Shown one piece after another: positions 1 through 9,470 of a DNA stretch of 64,000 nt. The notes under the pieces were generated by a model, which saw nothing but the letters and a program-made list of their open reading frames with translations, searched no databases and was not told the origin of the DNA. A program made the position numbers and the translations under genes. Origin of the DNA: an uncultured Pseudoteredinibacter sp. (GTDB taxonomy: Bacteria > Pseudomonadota > Gammaproteobacteria > Pseudomonadales > Cellvibrionaceae); assembly GCF_947502065.1 (NCBI RefSeq), contig NZ_CANMYE010000002.1, positions 620,001-684,000 on the forward strand, written 5' to 3'. Within the stretch, counting starts at the first letter, position 1. Each line of letters starts with the position of its first letter.

Positions 1-130
1 GTGCTCCTTCAGTACTCAATGTGTTTGTTGAGTTTGTATCTTAGAAGGGCTGGGCTGCTATTAGAGAGAAAAAGTGAATTTCGGTCGAAGGGCGTGATTT
101 TTGGTATTAGGCTGAATGCGAGGGAAGAAT

Positions 131-159
131 GGGGTCAGAACCCTATGGGTTCTGACCCC
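131..159. repeat. REP-like palindrome, copy 1 (GGGGTCAGA family)
   Basis: A near-perfect hairpin: GGGGTCAGAACCC, a 3-nt TAT loop, then GGGTTCTGACCCC. It lies just past the stop codon of the minus-strand beta-propeller gene and shares its GGGGTCAGA...TCTGACCCC ends with copies at 3651 and 3999. Such palindromes in marine gammaproteobacteria are often spread by REP-associated tyrosine transposases; none is visible here. It may also work as a transcription stop. The rest of bases 1-177 shows no gene I can support. Confidence 0.8.
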
Positions 160-177
160 GGTATCGAAGTCGCGTGC

Positions 178-3100
178 TTACAACTTAGGCAGTGGTTGTC
201 CAGGAACCCAAGGGGCGCCTAGCGCTTGCAGCTGCTGCTCAAAAGCTGGAATCTTAGTATTGCGTAGATTTTCCAATGCGTTACGCAACTCACCTAGCTC
301 TTCCTTAGCAATAGCCACACTCTGCTCAATCGCTGGAGTTGGGCCATAGGTTGAACGGAAGGTGCCGATTTGAGCATGGAATAAACGGTCATTGATACCC
401 ACACCGTTCCAAGCACCAACCTTATTCTTGGCCGGGTTACCATTCAGACGGCTGTCCAATACAAGCAGCTGAGCACGTAGCTCTGCGAACTTGGCATCAT
501 GCTCACCAAGAGCGACTACGGTGCGATCCAATGATTGCTCTAGCAAATCTAAACGTTTTACCGAATCAGCAAGTGCCTTAGCGGTGGCGGTAGATACACG
601 CTGCACAGAAGCCAGCTCTTTCCAGAAGGCTGCCACTTTTGCACCATCGACATCTTTCAGTGCGTCACGCTTATGCATTTGCACAACTTTAAATGGCTGC
701 GCCGCTTGCAGCTCAGTAATTACGCCATCAACTTCCTTGCTCATGCTCACGGTGTAATTACCTGGTGCGACCATTGGGCCTCTAGGCACAGGATCAAAAT
801 AATCGCCCTGCAAACCTACCGCCTGATGGCCAGGCCAACGAAGATCCCAAGTTACACGCTGAATACCTTTTTTCGCCTTGCCTTGCATCTTACGTACAAC
901 ATTACCCTGCTCATCACGAATGGTGAACCACAAGCTTGGCTGCTGCTGACGCTCTTCGGCGGCTAAGGAATCCCAAGATGGAACTTTAAGGGTTTTCTTC
1001 GCTTTTTTCTGGGCCATTTCTTTGGCCTGACGAATTTCCTTTAAGCTCTTAATATCGTCTTTTAGATAATAGGTGAATGTCGCACCAAACTCGGGGTTGG
1101 GGGCACGATAGGTATTTTCGCCTTGGGAGCCGATTTCATCGCCCCCTAATGGGCTACGTTCGATGTACCAAAGAGCATCGCGAGCTGGGAACAATAAAGA
1201 TTCTTGCTCTAGCTGCTGCTCAGTTAGATTACGCAGAGCACTATAGTCATCCAGCACAAAGAAGCCGCGACCAAAGCTTGCGCCCACCAAATCATTTTCA
1301 CGACGCTGAATGGCCAAGTCGCGGAAAGAGATTGTTGGAACATTGCCCTGCAATTTAACCCACTTTTCACCAGCGTCGATACTGAAGAACAGTCCGAACT
1401 CGGTACCCAAGAAGAACAAATTCGCATCAACATGATCTTGCACTAAACGCCACACTAGGTGCTTAGCAGGCAGATCACCGGCCATGGACTTCCAAGATTT
1501 ACCGCGGTTGTTACTTTTATAGAGATAAGGTTTGTAATCACCAAATTTATGATTGTCTAAGGCTACATAAACCGTATCGGCATCAAACATATCGGCTTTG
1601 ATATCATTAACAAAGGCGGTTTTAGGTACGCCCGGTAATTTATTGATATCAATCTTGCGCCAGTTTTCACCGCCGTTTTCAGTCACTTGAATGCGGCCAT
1701 CGTCGGTACCGGCATAGATCAAGCCTTCTTGCACGGGTGATTCTGCCAAAGACGTAATGGTGCTGAACTGGGACATCGCATAAATATCCCAAGCGCCATC
1801 CCAGCCTTGGGTGCTGCCCATAATAGGCTGCTCTATGCGCTTAAGATTTTTAGTGAGATCGCCTGAAATCGCTGTCCAAGTATCGCCACGATCTTCAGAT
1901 TTCCAAACACGATGCGATGCAAAATACAAACGCGTTGGCTTATGGGGGCTCACCAAAATTGGCGCATCCCAATTATAACGCTCTGGACCTTCACCTTTTC
2001 CAGGCTGCGGCTGGATATAAACCATTTCACCAGTCGTACGATCGTAGCGCGTTAAATTGCCTTGCTGCCATTCCGCATAAACAATATCGGGATTACCCGG
2101 CTCAGTCGCAGGCTGATGACCATCACCAAATAGAATCACTTCCCAATCAGAATTTAGAATGCCGTGCTCGCTATCGGTACGCGAAGGGCCACCTTGAGAG
2201 TTATTGTCTTGGGTACCACCATAAATATTATAAAACGGCTTCGCATCATCTAAGGCCACTTTATAGTATTGCGTAATAGGTAGGTTTTTATGGAAACGCC
2301 AATGCTCGCCTAAATCGAAGCTCTCATATAAGCCACCATCAGAGCCCACCATCATGTAGTTTTTATCGCCGGCGATAAATTCCATAGCGTGGTTATCACT
2401 GTGCTTATGGGCTTCTTTCATTGCCGCAAAGGTCTTACCGCCATCTTTTGATTCTTGCATGCGAACGCCGGCAAGATAAATATGATCAAAATAATGGGGG
2501 CTAGCGTAAAGCTCTTGATAATAGTGGGGGCCAGTACCACCTGCGACCGCATCGGCACCTTTAACCCAAGAAGCGCCGCGATCTGCTGAACGGAACACTG
2601 CACCTGTACGCTGCTTTAACTCGATAGCGGCGTAAACCACATCCGGGTCAATTGGTGAAATGGCTAAACCAATTTTACCCATCTCTTCTTTAGGTAAGCC
2701 TTGCTCAAGCTTTTGCCAAGTCTCACCACCATCGCTGGATTTGTGCAGGCCAGAACCTGGGCCGCCGCCATAATAGGCCGCTACAGTACGATGACGCTGC
2801 CAGGTAGCTGCATAAAGCACATCAGGGTTACGAGGGTCGATCACAAGATCGGTAACGCCCACCCATTCTTTATCACCTAAAACCTGTTTCCAGTTTTTAC
2901 CGCCATCCGTAGTTTTAAACAAACCGCGCTGACCGCCTTTTTTCCAAAGCGGGCCTTGAGCAGCAACCCACACTGTATTTGGGTCTTTCGGGTGCACAAT
3001 AATTTCGGAGATATGGCCAGAGTCTTTCAGCCCCATATTGGTCCACTTAGCGCCGCCATTGTGGCTGACATAAACGCCGTCACCAAAACTGATATGACGG

Positions 3101-3474
3101 CCGCCGACATTCTCGCCGCTACCTACCCATACCGTATTACTATTGCTAGGATCTAGAACTACGGCGCCAATTGAATAAACTGGCTGCCCATCGAATATAG
3201 GCTTCCAACTAATGCCCGCATTTTTGGTTTTCCAAACACCGCCGGAGCCTACGCCAACATACCAAGTGCTGGTATCTTTTGGATCGATAGCAATATCAGC
3301 GATACGACCCGACATAAAGCCCGGCCCAATGTTGCGCAGCTCTAAACCTTTAAAGGTCGCACTGGAAAGTGGCGCCTGATCCTCTTTTTCTTCAGCAAAA
3401 CTCGGGACGCTAATAGCACAAGCCGTACCAAGCAGCATGAGCTTCAAAGAGCGCAATAGCCCTGTGTTGTTCAT
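178..3474 (-). CDS. Exported BNR/Vps10-type beta-propeller protein (1098 aa)
   Basis: A large secreted protein of the WD40/YVTN/BNR-like (sortilin/Vps10, exo-sialidase-like) superfamily. Residues 1-27 form a signal peptide ending in SFAEE-type residues. From about residue 45 to 800 there are repeated Asp-box-like units such as KTKNAGISWK, KTTDGGKNWK and KSSDGGETWQK, typical of BNR beta-propeller blades. The last 300 residues look like an Ig-like/helical tail (TYYLKDD... to PWVPGQPLPKL) found in long environmental relatives. Substrate and catalysis cannot be read from the sequence; related proteins are annotated as glycosyl hydrolases or as binding proteins without proven activity. It stands alone, with its own upstream region (3475-3629), and a REP palindrome follows its stop. 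The family call is firm, the function is not. Confidence 0.75.
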   Translation of the reverse strand: MNNTGLLRSLKLMLLGTACAISVPSFAEEKEDQAPLSSATFKGLELRNIGPGFMSGRIADIAIDPKDTSTWYVGVGSGGVWKTKNAGISWKPIFDGQPVYSIGAVVLDPSNSNTVWVGSGENVGGRHISFGDGVYVSHNGGAKWTNMGLKDSGHISEIIVHPKDPNTVWVAAQGPLWKKGGQRGLFKTTDGGKNWKQVLGDKEWVGVTDLVIDPRNPDVLYAATWQRHRTVAAYYGGGPGSGLHKSSDGGETWQKLEQGLPKEEMGKIGLAISPIDPDVVYAAIELKQRTGAVFRSADRGASWVKGADAVAGGTGPHYYQELYASPHYFDHIYLAGVRMQESKDGGKTFAAMKEAHKHSDNHAMEFIAGDKNYMMVGSDGGLYESFDLGEHWRFHKNLPITQYYKVALDDAKPFYNIYGGTQDNNSQGGPSRTDSEHGILNSDWEVILFGDGHQPATEPGNPDIVYAEWQQGNLTRYDRTTGEMVYIQPQPGKGEGPERYNWDAPILVSPHKPTRLYFASHRVWKSEDRGDTWTAISGDLTKNLKRIEQPIMGSTQGWDGAWDIYAMSQFSTITSLAESPVQEGLIYAGTDDGRIQVTENGGENWRKIDINKLPGVPKTAFVNDIKADMFDADTVYVALDNHKFGDYKPYLYKSNNRGKSWKSMAGDLPAKHLVWRLVQDHVDANLFFLGTEFGLFFSIDAGEKWVKLQGNVPTISFRDLAIQRRENDLVGASFGRGFFVLDDYSALRNLTEQQLEQESLLFPARDALWYIERSPLGGDEIGSQGENTYRAPNPEFGATFTYYLKDDIKSLKEIRQAKEMAQKKAKKTLKVPSWDSLAAEERQQQPSLWFTIRDEQGNVVRKMQGKAKKGIQRVTWDLRWPGHQAVGLQGDYFDPVPRGPMVAPGNYTVSMSKEVDGVITELQAAQPFKVVQMHKRDALKDVDGAKVAAFWKELASVQRVSTATAKALADSVKRLDLLEQSLDRTVVALGEHDAKFAELRAQLLVLDSRLNGNPAKNKVGAWNGVGINDRLFHAQIGTFRSTYGPTPAIEQSVAIAKEELGELRNALENLRNTKIPAFEQQLQALGAPWVPGQPLPKL

Positions 3475-3629
3475 AGCAAGTTCCTACTTATTGATTTTTA
3501 GGGGTATAGCAAAACGTTATACTATAACAACCTGAATTTATATAGCGATGAGAACACAGTAAAAGCCGTTTAAGTGATGGGTTTATGGGTTTAAGTGCTT
3601 TAGTTGGTTTGGCGGGGGTTTTAGAGCGG

Positions 3630-3851
3630 TTAGGTGCTTGGCTTCGATTTGGGGTCAGATCCCTTGGGATCTGACCCCGACCTTAGTTTTGCATAAATGC
3701 TGATAGCACCGCTGCCCGATAGAAAAGCCACAAAAGTGATTTGTAGTGAGGTGGGCACAGGGTTGAAAATCACATCAAGCACAGTGATAAACAAGACAGC
3801 AGCCAACGATGAGAGTATCACCGACAAGCCTCTGGCTATTGCGACATTCAT
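3630..3851 (-). CDS. Small two-helix membrane protein (73 aa)
   Basis: A short hypothetical protein with two hydrophobic stretches, about residues 5-29 and 36-54, suggesting two membrane helices. The start is supported by a good Shine-Dalgarno (AAAGGTGA) six bases before the ATG, so it is probably translated. Its C-terminal 15 residues (GSDPKGSDPKSKPST) are encoded by the REP-like palindrome at 3651-3678, meaning the repeat has supplied the tail and stop codon. No family is recognised. It is not obviously in an operon: the hldE gene downstream is separated by about 150 bp holding another REP copy. Confidence 0.55.
   Translation of the reverse strand: MNVAIARGLSVILSSLAAVLFITVLDVIFNPVPTSLQITFVAFLSGSGAISIYAKLRSGSDPKGSDPKSKPST
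3651..3678. repeat. REP-like palindrome, copy 2
   Basis: GGGGTCAGATCCC followed directly by its near complement ending TCTGACCCC, 28 nt. It lies inside the 3' end of the small membrane protein gene. The 11 bases on its left (GGCTTCGATTT) are identical to those left of copy 3, so the duplicated unit is longer than the palindrome. Confidence 0.85.
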
Positions 3852-3998
3852 TGCTGATCACCTTTAAGTTTATTGAAGCCTGAGCTTTAGCTTATTCTTA
3901 TTCTCACAGCTTTGAACTTCAACCGGACAAAATGCTGAGTTAAGAATTGGTGGGTTTTAATATGGGAAAGGCGGCCTTAGAGGTATCGGCTTCGATTT

Positions 3999-4026
3999 GG
4001 GGTCAGATCCCTTGGGATCTGACCCC
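3999..4026. repeat. REP-like palindrome, copy 3
   Basis: Identical in its 28-nt core to copy 2 and preceded by the same 11 bases. It sits just beyond the hldE stop codon, where the hairpin could serve as a terminator for the minus-strand LPS operon. Bases 3852-3998 between the small membrane gene and this copy show nothing else. Confidence 0.85.
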
Positions 4027-4042
4027 CTTGTTTAGTGGCTGT

Positions 4043-5473
4043 TTATTTATCGGCGTCGGCGATGACTTTTTCTACGATAGCTGTGGTTGAGCAGTTGTCG
4101 AAAAAGCTGAGCACTTTAACTTCACCACCATTGGCTTTAACAATTTCCCAGCCTACCACTTGCTCTTCGCTGTAGTCGCCGCCTTTTACTAGCACGTCGG
4201 GCTGGATTAATTCTAGTAAACGCTCTGGAGTGTCGTCGGCAAAAGACAGCACCCAATCAACTGCCGATAAACCCGCTAATACTGCCATGCGACGATCGAC
4301 TGGGTTGATTGGTCTTGAAGGACCTTTTAAGCGTGACACCGATTCATCGCTATTAATGGCCACAATTAAGCGATCACCAAGATCGCGAGCATCGGCTAGG
4401 TAGCCAACGTGGCCGGCGTGCAGAATATCAAAGCAGCCATTGGTAAAAACAACTTTTTCGCCCCGCGCTTTGGCTTCACGTAGCGCCAGCAATAACTGCT
4501 CTTCATTAACAACACCACACTCTACCTCTTGGCCTTCACTGATTGCCTGGCGCAATTCTGGTGCAGAGATTGTAGCGGTACCCAACTTGGCCACTACCAT
4601 GCCTGCAGCCACATTCGCCAAGGCCACCGCCATCGGCAGTTCACTACCAGCGGCCAAACTTGCCGCCAGTACCGCAATAACGGTATCGCCTGCGCCAGTC
4701 ACATCAAAAACTTCTCGCGCTTTGGCTGGCAGGTGAAACTCACCTTCAACATTGGCTTGTAGCAAGGTCATACCCTGCTCGCCACGAGTAATTAATAGCG
4801 CCTGCAACTCTAAATCTTGCAAAAGCTGCTGGCCTTTACTCAGCAGCTCAGCTTCATTAGCACAGTGCCCAACAACTGCTTCAAACTCCGACAAGTTTGG
4901 CGTTAATAAAGTAGCACCACGATAACGCTTAAAGTCATGTCCTTTAGGGTCTACCAAAACGGGGATATTTTTTTGGCGAGCTTTGGCAATTAATTCTTGG
5001 CAATGCTGCAGGCTGCCCTTGGCATAATCCGACAGCAGCAGCACTTGAACATTTTCCAGTGAAACACTATTACTTAATAATTCACTGTCTTGTTGCGCAA
5101 AAGCCTCTTCGAAATCCATTCGTAAAAGCTGCTGCTGGCGACTCACTACGCGTAGCTTGGTAATAGTCGGCTTATCGCCGACCTCACTGAAAAGACAGTT
5201 CACACCAACAGAAGTTAAAGATTCACGCAAGCTATCCGCCGCCTCATCTCGCCCAACCAAACCTGCAAGGTTAGCAGCGGCACCCAGTGCGGCAATATTC
5301 ATGGCAACATTACTGGCGCCACCTGGGCGATCATCTGTCACTTTTACATTGACAACAGGTACCGGCGCCTCAGGAGATACTCTGGCGGTATCACCTTGCC
5401 AGTAACGATCAAGCATTACATCGCCAACCACCAGCACATTGCCTTGGTCAAAACGGGGCATGCTCAACTGCAT
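4043..5473 (-). CDS. hldE: Bifunctional heptose 7-phosphate kinase/heptose 1-phosphate adenylyltransferase
   Basis: Makes ADP-glycero-manno-heptose for the LPS inner core: it phosphorylates heptose 7-phosphate at C1 and later adenylylates the 1-phosphate. The N-terminal half is a ribokinase-type (PfkB) domain with GGASNVAMN near residue 51 and the catalytic VTGAGDT near residue 260. The C-terminal part is a cytidylyltransferase-like domain with [17 protein letters not shown] (HxGH) near residue 350. The chosen ATG has AGGAGAG five bases upstream and gives 476 aa, the usual family length; an in-frame start nine codons upstream lacks this. It is the last gene of the run InaA-like kinase, msbA, hldE, separated from msbA by about 33 bp, consistent with one LPS-core/transport operon. 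Confidence 0.95.
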   Translation of the reverse strand: MQLSMPRFDQGNVLVVGDVMLDRYWQGDTARVSPEAPVPVVNVKVTDDRPGGASNVAMNIAALGAAANLAGLVGRDEAADSLRESLTSVGVNCLFSEVGDKPTITKLRVVSRQQQLLRMDFEEAFAQQDSELLSNSVSLENVQVLLLSDYAKGSLQHCQELIAKARQKNIPVLVDPKGHDFKRYRGATLLTPNLSEFEAVVGHCANEAELLSKGQQLLQDLELQALLITRGEQGMTLLQANVEGEFHLPAKAREVFDVTGAGDTVIAVLAASLAAGSELPMAVALANVAAGMVVAKLGTATISAPELRQAISEGQEVECGVVNEEQLLLALREAKARGEKVVFTNGCFDILHAGHVGYLADARDLGDRLIVAINSDESVSRLKGPSRPINPVDRRMAVLAGLSAVDWVLSFADDTPERLLELIQPDVLVKGGDYSEEQVVGWEIVKANGGEVKVLSFFDNCSTTAIVEKVIADADK

Positions 5474-5506
5474 GATTCTCTCCTCAGGTATACATTGCAC
5501 ATTGTT

Positions 5507-7279
5507 TTATTCGGGGCTGCTCTCTTCACCAAACTGCATTGCATGCAGCTTGGCATAGGCGCCATTCTTTTCTAGTAGCTCTTGATGGCTGCCCTGCTCT
5601 ACGATTTCGCCCTTTTCCATCACTACGATGACATCGGCATTTTCAATAGTGGATAAGCGATGCGCAATAACGATAGTCGTACGGTTTTCCATCAAACGGT
5701 CAAGTGCTGCTTGGATTTTGCGTTCCGATTCGGTATCTAAAGCTGAGGTAGCTTCATCAAGAATTAAAATCGGCGCATCTTTTAGCAAGGCCCTAGCCAA
5801 AGCAATTCGCTGGCGCTGGCCACCACTTAAACGTGTGCCGTCTTCACCTACCAGGGTATCAAAGCCATCACTGAACTGATCGATAAACTCGCAACAATGT
5901 GCAGCTTCCGCCGCCTGACGAAGCTTTTCTTCACCGACATCGGCCAAACCACCGTAGGCAATATTATTGCGCAAGCTATCGTTAAAGAGGGTTACGTCTT
6001 GATTCACCAGGGCGATTTGCTGTCGCAGGCTTGCTAGCTGATAGTCATTTAGCGGCACATCATCAATGCAAATACTGCCTTGCTCGTGATGATAAAATCG
6101 CGGAATTAAGCTGGCCAAGGTTGTTTTGCCGCTTCCTGAACGCCCTACCAAGGCAACGGTTTGCCCGGCATTAATGTTCAAATTGATATTTTTAAGAACA
6201 TTGCCTTCGCTGGCATTGTAGGCAAAATTCAAATCTTTAATGGCGATATTACCGGCTACACGCTCACTCGTATGGCTGCCGTAATCAGGCTCTGGCTCAA
6301 CATCTAATTGAGCAAAAATATCTTCAGCCGCCGCGATGCCCTTTTGAATTTTTGAGTTAACCTCGCTGAGCTGGCGTACTGGCTTAGGAATTAAAGCCGC
6401 AGCACCTAGATAAGCAATAAAGTCACCCGGGGTTGAAGAGCCCATAAAACTGAGGGCAATGTACATTAGCACCCCCAGGGCAATTGCCACGATCAACTGT
6501 AAAACTGGCGTGTTAATGGCAGCGGTAGTCACCATTTTTAAATTTTGTTTAAAGTTGGCAACACTGGCTTCTTCAAATCGACCACGCTCATAATCTTCAC
6601 CGCCGAAGCTGCGCATAACTTTGTAGCCATTTATCATTTCGGATGCTGACTGGGTAACATCCCCCATGGTCAATTGAATATTGCTCGATAAACGACGTAG
6701 GCGCTTACCCACTTTTGAAACAATAAAACCAAGAATAGGAGCGATGGCAACAAACACCAAGGTAAGCTTCCAATCTTCCCAAATTAAATACCCCAACAAA
6801 ACGATGACGGTTAAGCCTTCTCGAATCAGAACCTTAATCGCTTCCGTACAGGCATCGGTTACTTGGGTAACATTATAGGTAATACGCGAAACCAGATGGC
6901 CGGAGTTGTTGTTATCGAAATACTCTCCCGGCGCCAAGGTTAACTGATCGAAAAGCTGCACACGCAAATTGTGCACAATGCCCAAAGAGACTTTTGATAA
7001 GGCATAGCTACCGATGAAAGTGCCAACACCACGAATAAAAAAGATACCTACCACCGCAAGAGGAATAATGATTTTATAATCACTATCACCACCATTAATG
7101 GAATCCACCAAAATACCAAATAGCTTAGTTAATGCCGGTTGAGAGGCTGCAAAAATAGCAAAGCCAATCAAGCCCATGCTCAGCATAAACTTATGGGGTA
7201 AAAGATAACTTAACAAGCGACGATAAGTTTGTGCTCCGCTGGCCTTTTGCCCAGACTCTGAAGCGCTAAGTTCTGTCAT
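5507..7279 (-). CDS. msbA: Lipid A export ABC transporter MsbA
   Basis: A half-transporter of the inner membrane that flips lipid A-core from the inner to the outer leaflet using ATP. Residues about 20-320 hold six membrane helices; the nucleotide-binding domain carries Walker A GRSGSGKTT near residue 380, signature LSGGQRQRIALARALL, Walker B ILILDEATSALD and the IAHRLSTIE switch. The start used here (MTELSASESG) gives 590 aa, close to the 582 aa of E. coli MsbA, and lies 25 bp after the stop of the upstream kinase gene; a longer reading of 624 aa would overlap that gene and has no better ribosome site. Next to hldE and an LPS-kinase-like gene, which supports the lipid A assignment over a generic multidrug exporter. 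Confidence 0.92.
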   Translation of the reverse strand: MTELSASESGQKASGAQTYRRLLSYLLPHKFMLSMGLIGFAIFAASQPALTKLFGILVDSINGGDSDYKIIIPLAVVGIFFIRGVGTFIGSYALSKVSLGIVHNLRVQLFDQLTLAPGEYFDNNNSGHLVSRITYNVTQVTDACTEAIKVLIREGLTVIVLLGYLIWEDWKLTLVFVAIAPILGFIVSKVGKRLRRLSSNIQLTMGDVTQSASEMINGYKVMRSFGGEDYERGRFEEASVANFKQNLKMVTTAAINTPVLQLIVAIALGVLMYIALSFMGSSTPGDFIAYLGAAALIPKPVRQLSEVNSKIQKGIAAAEDIFAQLDVEPEPDYGSHTSERVAGNIAIKDLNFAYNASEGNVLKNINLNINAGQTVALVGRSGSGKTTLASLIPRFYHHEQGSICIDDVPLNDYQLASLRQQIALVNQDVTLFNDSLRNNIAYGGLADVGEEKLRQAAEAAHCCEFIDQFSDGFDTLVGEDGTRLSGGQRQRIALARALLKDAPILILDEATSALDTESERKIQAALDRLMENRTTIVIAHRLSTIENADVIVVMEKGEIVEQGSHQELLEKNGAYAKLHAMQFGEESSPE

Positions 7280-7304
7280 AAACCATTCTCGAATTAATAC
7301 TGAG

Positions 7305-8090
7305 CTAGCTTGCCTGCCGGCTTGGGAAAAGTGCCTGCTTAAGTGCACCGACATCAGCCCACTGCGGGCAGATTTCAACATAGGCTTTTAGCAGGAAATC
7401 CAATTCAGTTTCACCAACTACGGAAATACTCGCTAGAAAACCTTGCAACTCCATTAGTAGATCACGGCTTTTAGCTGGCGTTATATATTGCGGGCTGGCC
7501 AAACGCCACTGGGGAATTTGAGTAAGATCGATAATGATATCGTCGGCCAGCAAGCGGCGATGGCTTAAACCTGCACCGTGAATTCGTCCCAAGGCCTTGC
7601 CCGTCGTTAGCAGAATCGCCTCACGAGTATGGCGCTCAAGGCCATACCATTTCACCAAAATATCTTGCAGCGACTGATAGCCATCTAGGGCCCGCACGAT
7701 AAGAATTGCAGCCAACCCTGATTCCATCTGGCGCTCACCATAATAAACAGGCTCTAAAGTAGGAATATGGTGTTGCTCGCACAGGCGAATATTGCGTAGC
7801 TCTTGGGCAAAGGTCGGCTCACCGAATGGGCGACGCCATGTCCGCACACTGCGATCCAGTTGGCGCTTAATGTAAAAGGCACCCAAGCCATCCAAGTCAA
7901 AGCGGTCGATCAGGCTTTGGCCAGCCTCTGGAAAGGAGATTTTGTGGATATCAAGAAACTGCATTTCCCACAGGGCGTGGAAATTAAGCATATGCGCCGG
8001 GCGAAACTGCTGGCGGAAATGGGCCTCAATATAGCCTTCACTGTTCTTTTTAGCCGAGTTGGGCCACACGATAAATTGCCTTGTCTTCAT
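7305..8090 (-). CDS. InaA/WaaP-like lipopolysaccharide kinase family protein
   Basis: A 261-residue protein of the Kdo/WaaP/InaA protein-kinase-like family, which in related bacteria phosphorylates sugars of the LPS inner core. Visible features: the basic stretch FYIKRQLDRSVRTWRRPFGEPTFAQEL about residues 74-100, fitting the nucleotide-binding lysine region with the following helix glutamate, and GRIHGAGLSHRRLLADDIIID about residues 170-190, which replaces the canonical HxDLYxxN loop with a divergent SHRRLLADDII. The degenerate catalytic loop is typical of InaA-type members and makes real kinase activity uncertain. ATG chosen over a TTG one codon earlier. First gene of the operon with msbA and hldE, so a role in LPS core modification or stress is a reasonable inference. 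Confidence 0.75.
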   Translation of the reverse strand: MKTRQFIVWPNSAKKNSEGYIEAHFRQQFRPAHMLNFHALWEMQFLDIHKISFPEAGQSLIDRFDLDGLGAFYIKRQLDRSVRTWRRPFGEPTFAQELRNIRLCEQHHIPTLEPVYYGERQMESGLAAILIVRALDGYQSLQDILVKWYGLERHTREAILLTTGKALGRIHGAGLSHRRLLADDIIIDLTQIPQWRLASPQYITPAKSRDLLMELQGFLASISVVGETELDFLLKAYVEICPQWADVGALKQALFPSRQAS

Positions 8091-8269
8091 CAAAGGCCGG
8101 ATTATAACAGCCCTAAAGGCAAAACGCCGACCACTAAAGTGACCGGCGATATCCTACTAGCCCATGGCGACTACACACAGAGGCATGAGTGCTGCAATTA
8201 CGGCGCCAAATACCCCGTATCACAAAGCTAGCAACAGACGATTAGCAGGCCATGAGTGGATGGTTTAAT

Positions 8270-9265
8270 TTAAACGTCGAACAACCAGCCATGCTTATCT
8301 TCAGCTAGACCCCACTGTAGATCGTTCATCGCCTGGCGCAGCTGCTTAGTTACTGGGCCTTCATTGCCATCAGCAACCTGGTACTCTTTATCATTGTGAA
8401 TAAAGGTGCCAACCGGGGCCAATACCGCTGCGGTACCAGAAAGGGCCGCCTCACAGCTTGGCTTCGCCGCACGCTCTAGAATTTCTTCCACAGATAACTC
8501 GCGCTCAGAGACTTTCATCCCCATGTCTTTGGCCAGCGTAAGAATGGAATCGCGGGTTACACCGTGTAAGAAGCTCTCATCCAATGCTTTGGTGATTACT
8601 TCACCATCGTCAATCAACAAGAAGTTAGCGGCACCGGTTTCCTGGGCGTAGCCACCGGGACAGAACAGCACCTGGTCGGCCTTGTACTTATCACGGGCCT
8701 GCATAATAGGACGTAAGGCACTGGCATAGTTACCGCCACTTTTGATCATGCCATTGTGTGGCGCACAGCGCATACCGGTTTCATCCAGCAACAAACGCAA
8801 ACCACCACCTTCACTGCTGAAGTACTCACCTACAGGTGACAACAAAACATATTGCAATGAGGTCTCGGAGGGGGCCGCCGCCTTGCCAATCGCAGGGTCG
8901 ATACCAAAATGCGTTGGGCGAACATACATAGAGCCCGGTGGAGCAGGAACTTCATCGGCATATAAAGCAACAATGTCCGTGATCATCTTCGCTGTGGCCT
9001 GCTTATCGATTGCCGGGAGTGATAGCAGTTCACTGCTTTGGGCGAAGCGCTCTACATTCTTATCCATACGGAAAAGCTTGATAGAGCCGTCAGGCTGCTT
9101 AAAGGCCTTTAAGCCTTCAAAACAGGTGCTCGAATAGTGCAATACATGGGCGCCAGGGTGCAAAGAGATGCTATCGCTGGCGACCATTTCGGCCTCACTC
9201 CAGCCAGAACCATCAAAGCGAGAAAGTGCCATTTGCGGCATGAAAACTGTACCAAACGCGGCCAT
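8270..9265 (-). CDS. ilvE: Branched-chain amino acid aminotransferase
   Basis: PLP-dependent fold-type IV aminotransferase that interconverts leucine, isoleucine and valine with their 2-oxo acids. Length 331 aa fits the BCAT group II. Visible motifs: YSSTCFEGLKAF near residue 45, MYVRPTHFG near 115, IKSGGNYASAL near 185 with the PLP-binding lysine, and GYAQETGAANF near 220. The start MAAFGTVF has AGG seven bases upstream; an earlier ATG four codons upstream has no ribosome site. Monocistronic: about 180 bp without genes on its 3' side (8091-8269) and about 200 bp to glnE upstream. No regulatory motif recognised. Confidence 0.92.
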   Translation of the reverse strand: MAAFGTVFMPQMALSRFDGSGWSEAEMVASDSISLHPGAHVLHYSSTCFEGLKAFKQPDGSIKLFRMDKNVERFAQSSELLSLPAIDKQATAKMITDIVALYADEVPAPPGSMYVRPTHFGIDPAIGKAAAPSETSLQYVLLSPVGEYFSSEGGGLRLLLDETGMRCAPHNGMIKSGGNYASALRPIMQARDKYKADQVLFCPGGYAQETGAANFLLIDDGEVITKALDESFLHGVTRDSILTLAKDMGMKVSERELSVEEILERAAKPSCEAALSGTAAVLAPVGTFIHNDKEYQVADGNEGPVTKQLRQAMNDLQWGLAEDKHGWLFDV

Positions 9266-9470
9266 CTGAAACCTCAAACAAATATAGAGTGACTGCAGCG
9301 CAAAGCTCGCGCCGTTCAGTCATTAAGCTCGTTATCAACTAAGGGAAAATAACGGCAAAGCATCCGCCATCCAAACAGACGTAATCTTGCTACCAACCCT
9401 CATTTTGCTCGCCACAATCTTCAAAAGCGTCACAGCGGACAGGAAAACCAAGCGCCCCAAAGCCAAGCCA

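Noticed and set aside
1..177. Frames at the left edge as a partial gene
   Set aside because: They run through the REP palindrome and into the propeller gene on the other strand, with no ribosome site or recognisable protein.
7280..7381. Longer MsbA start (624 aa)
   Set aside because: The extra 34 residues overlap the InaA-like gene, and the shorter start agrees with the family length.
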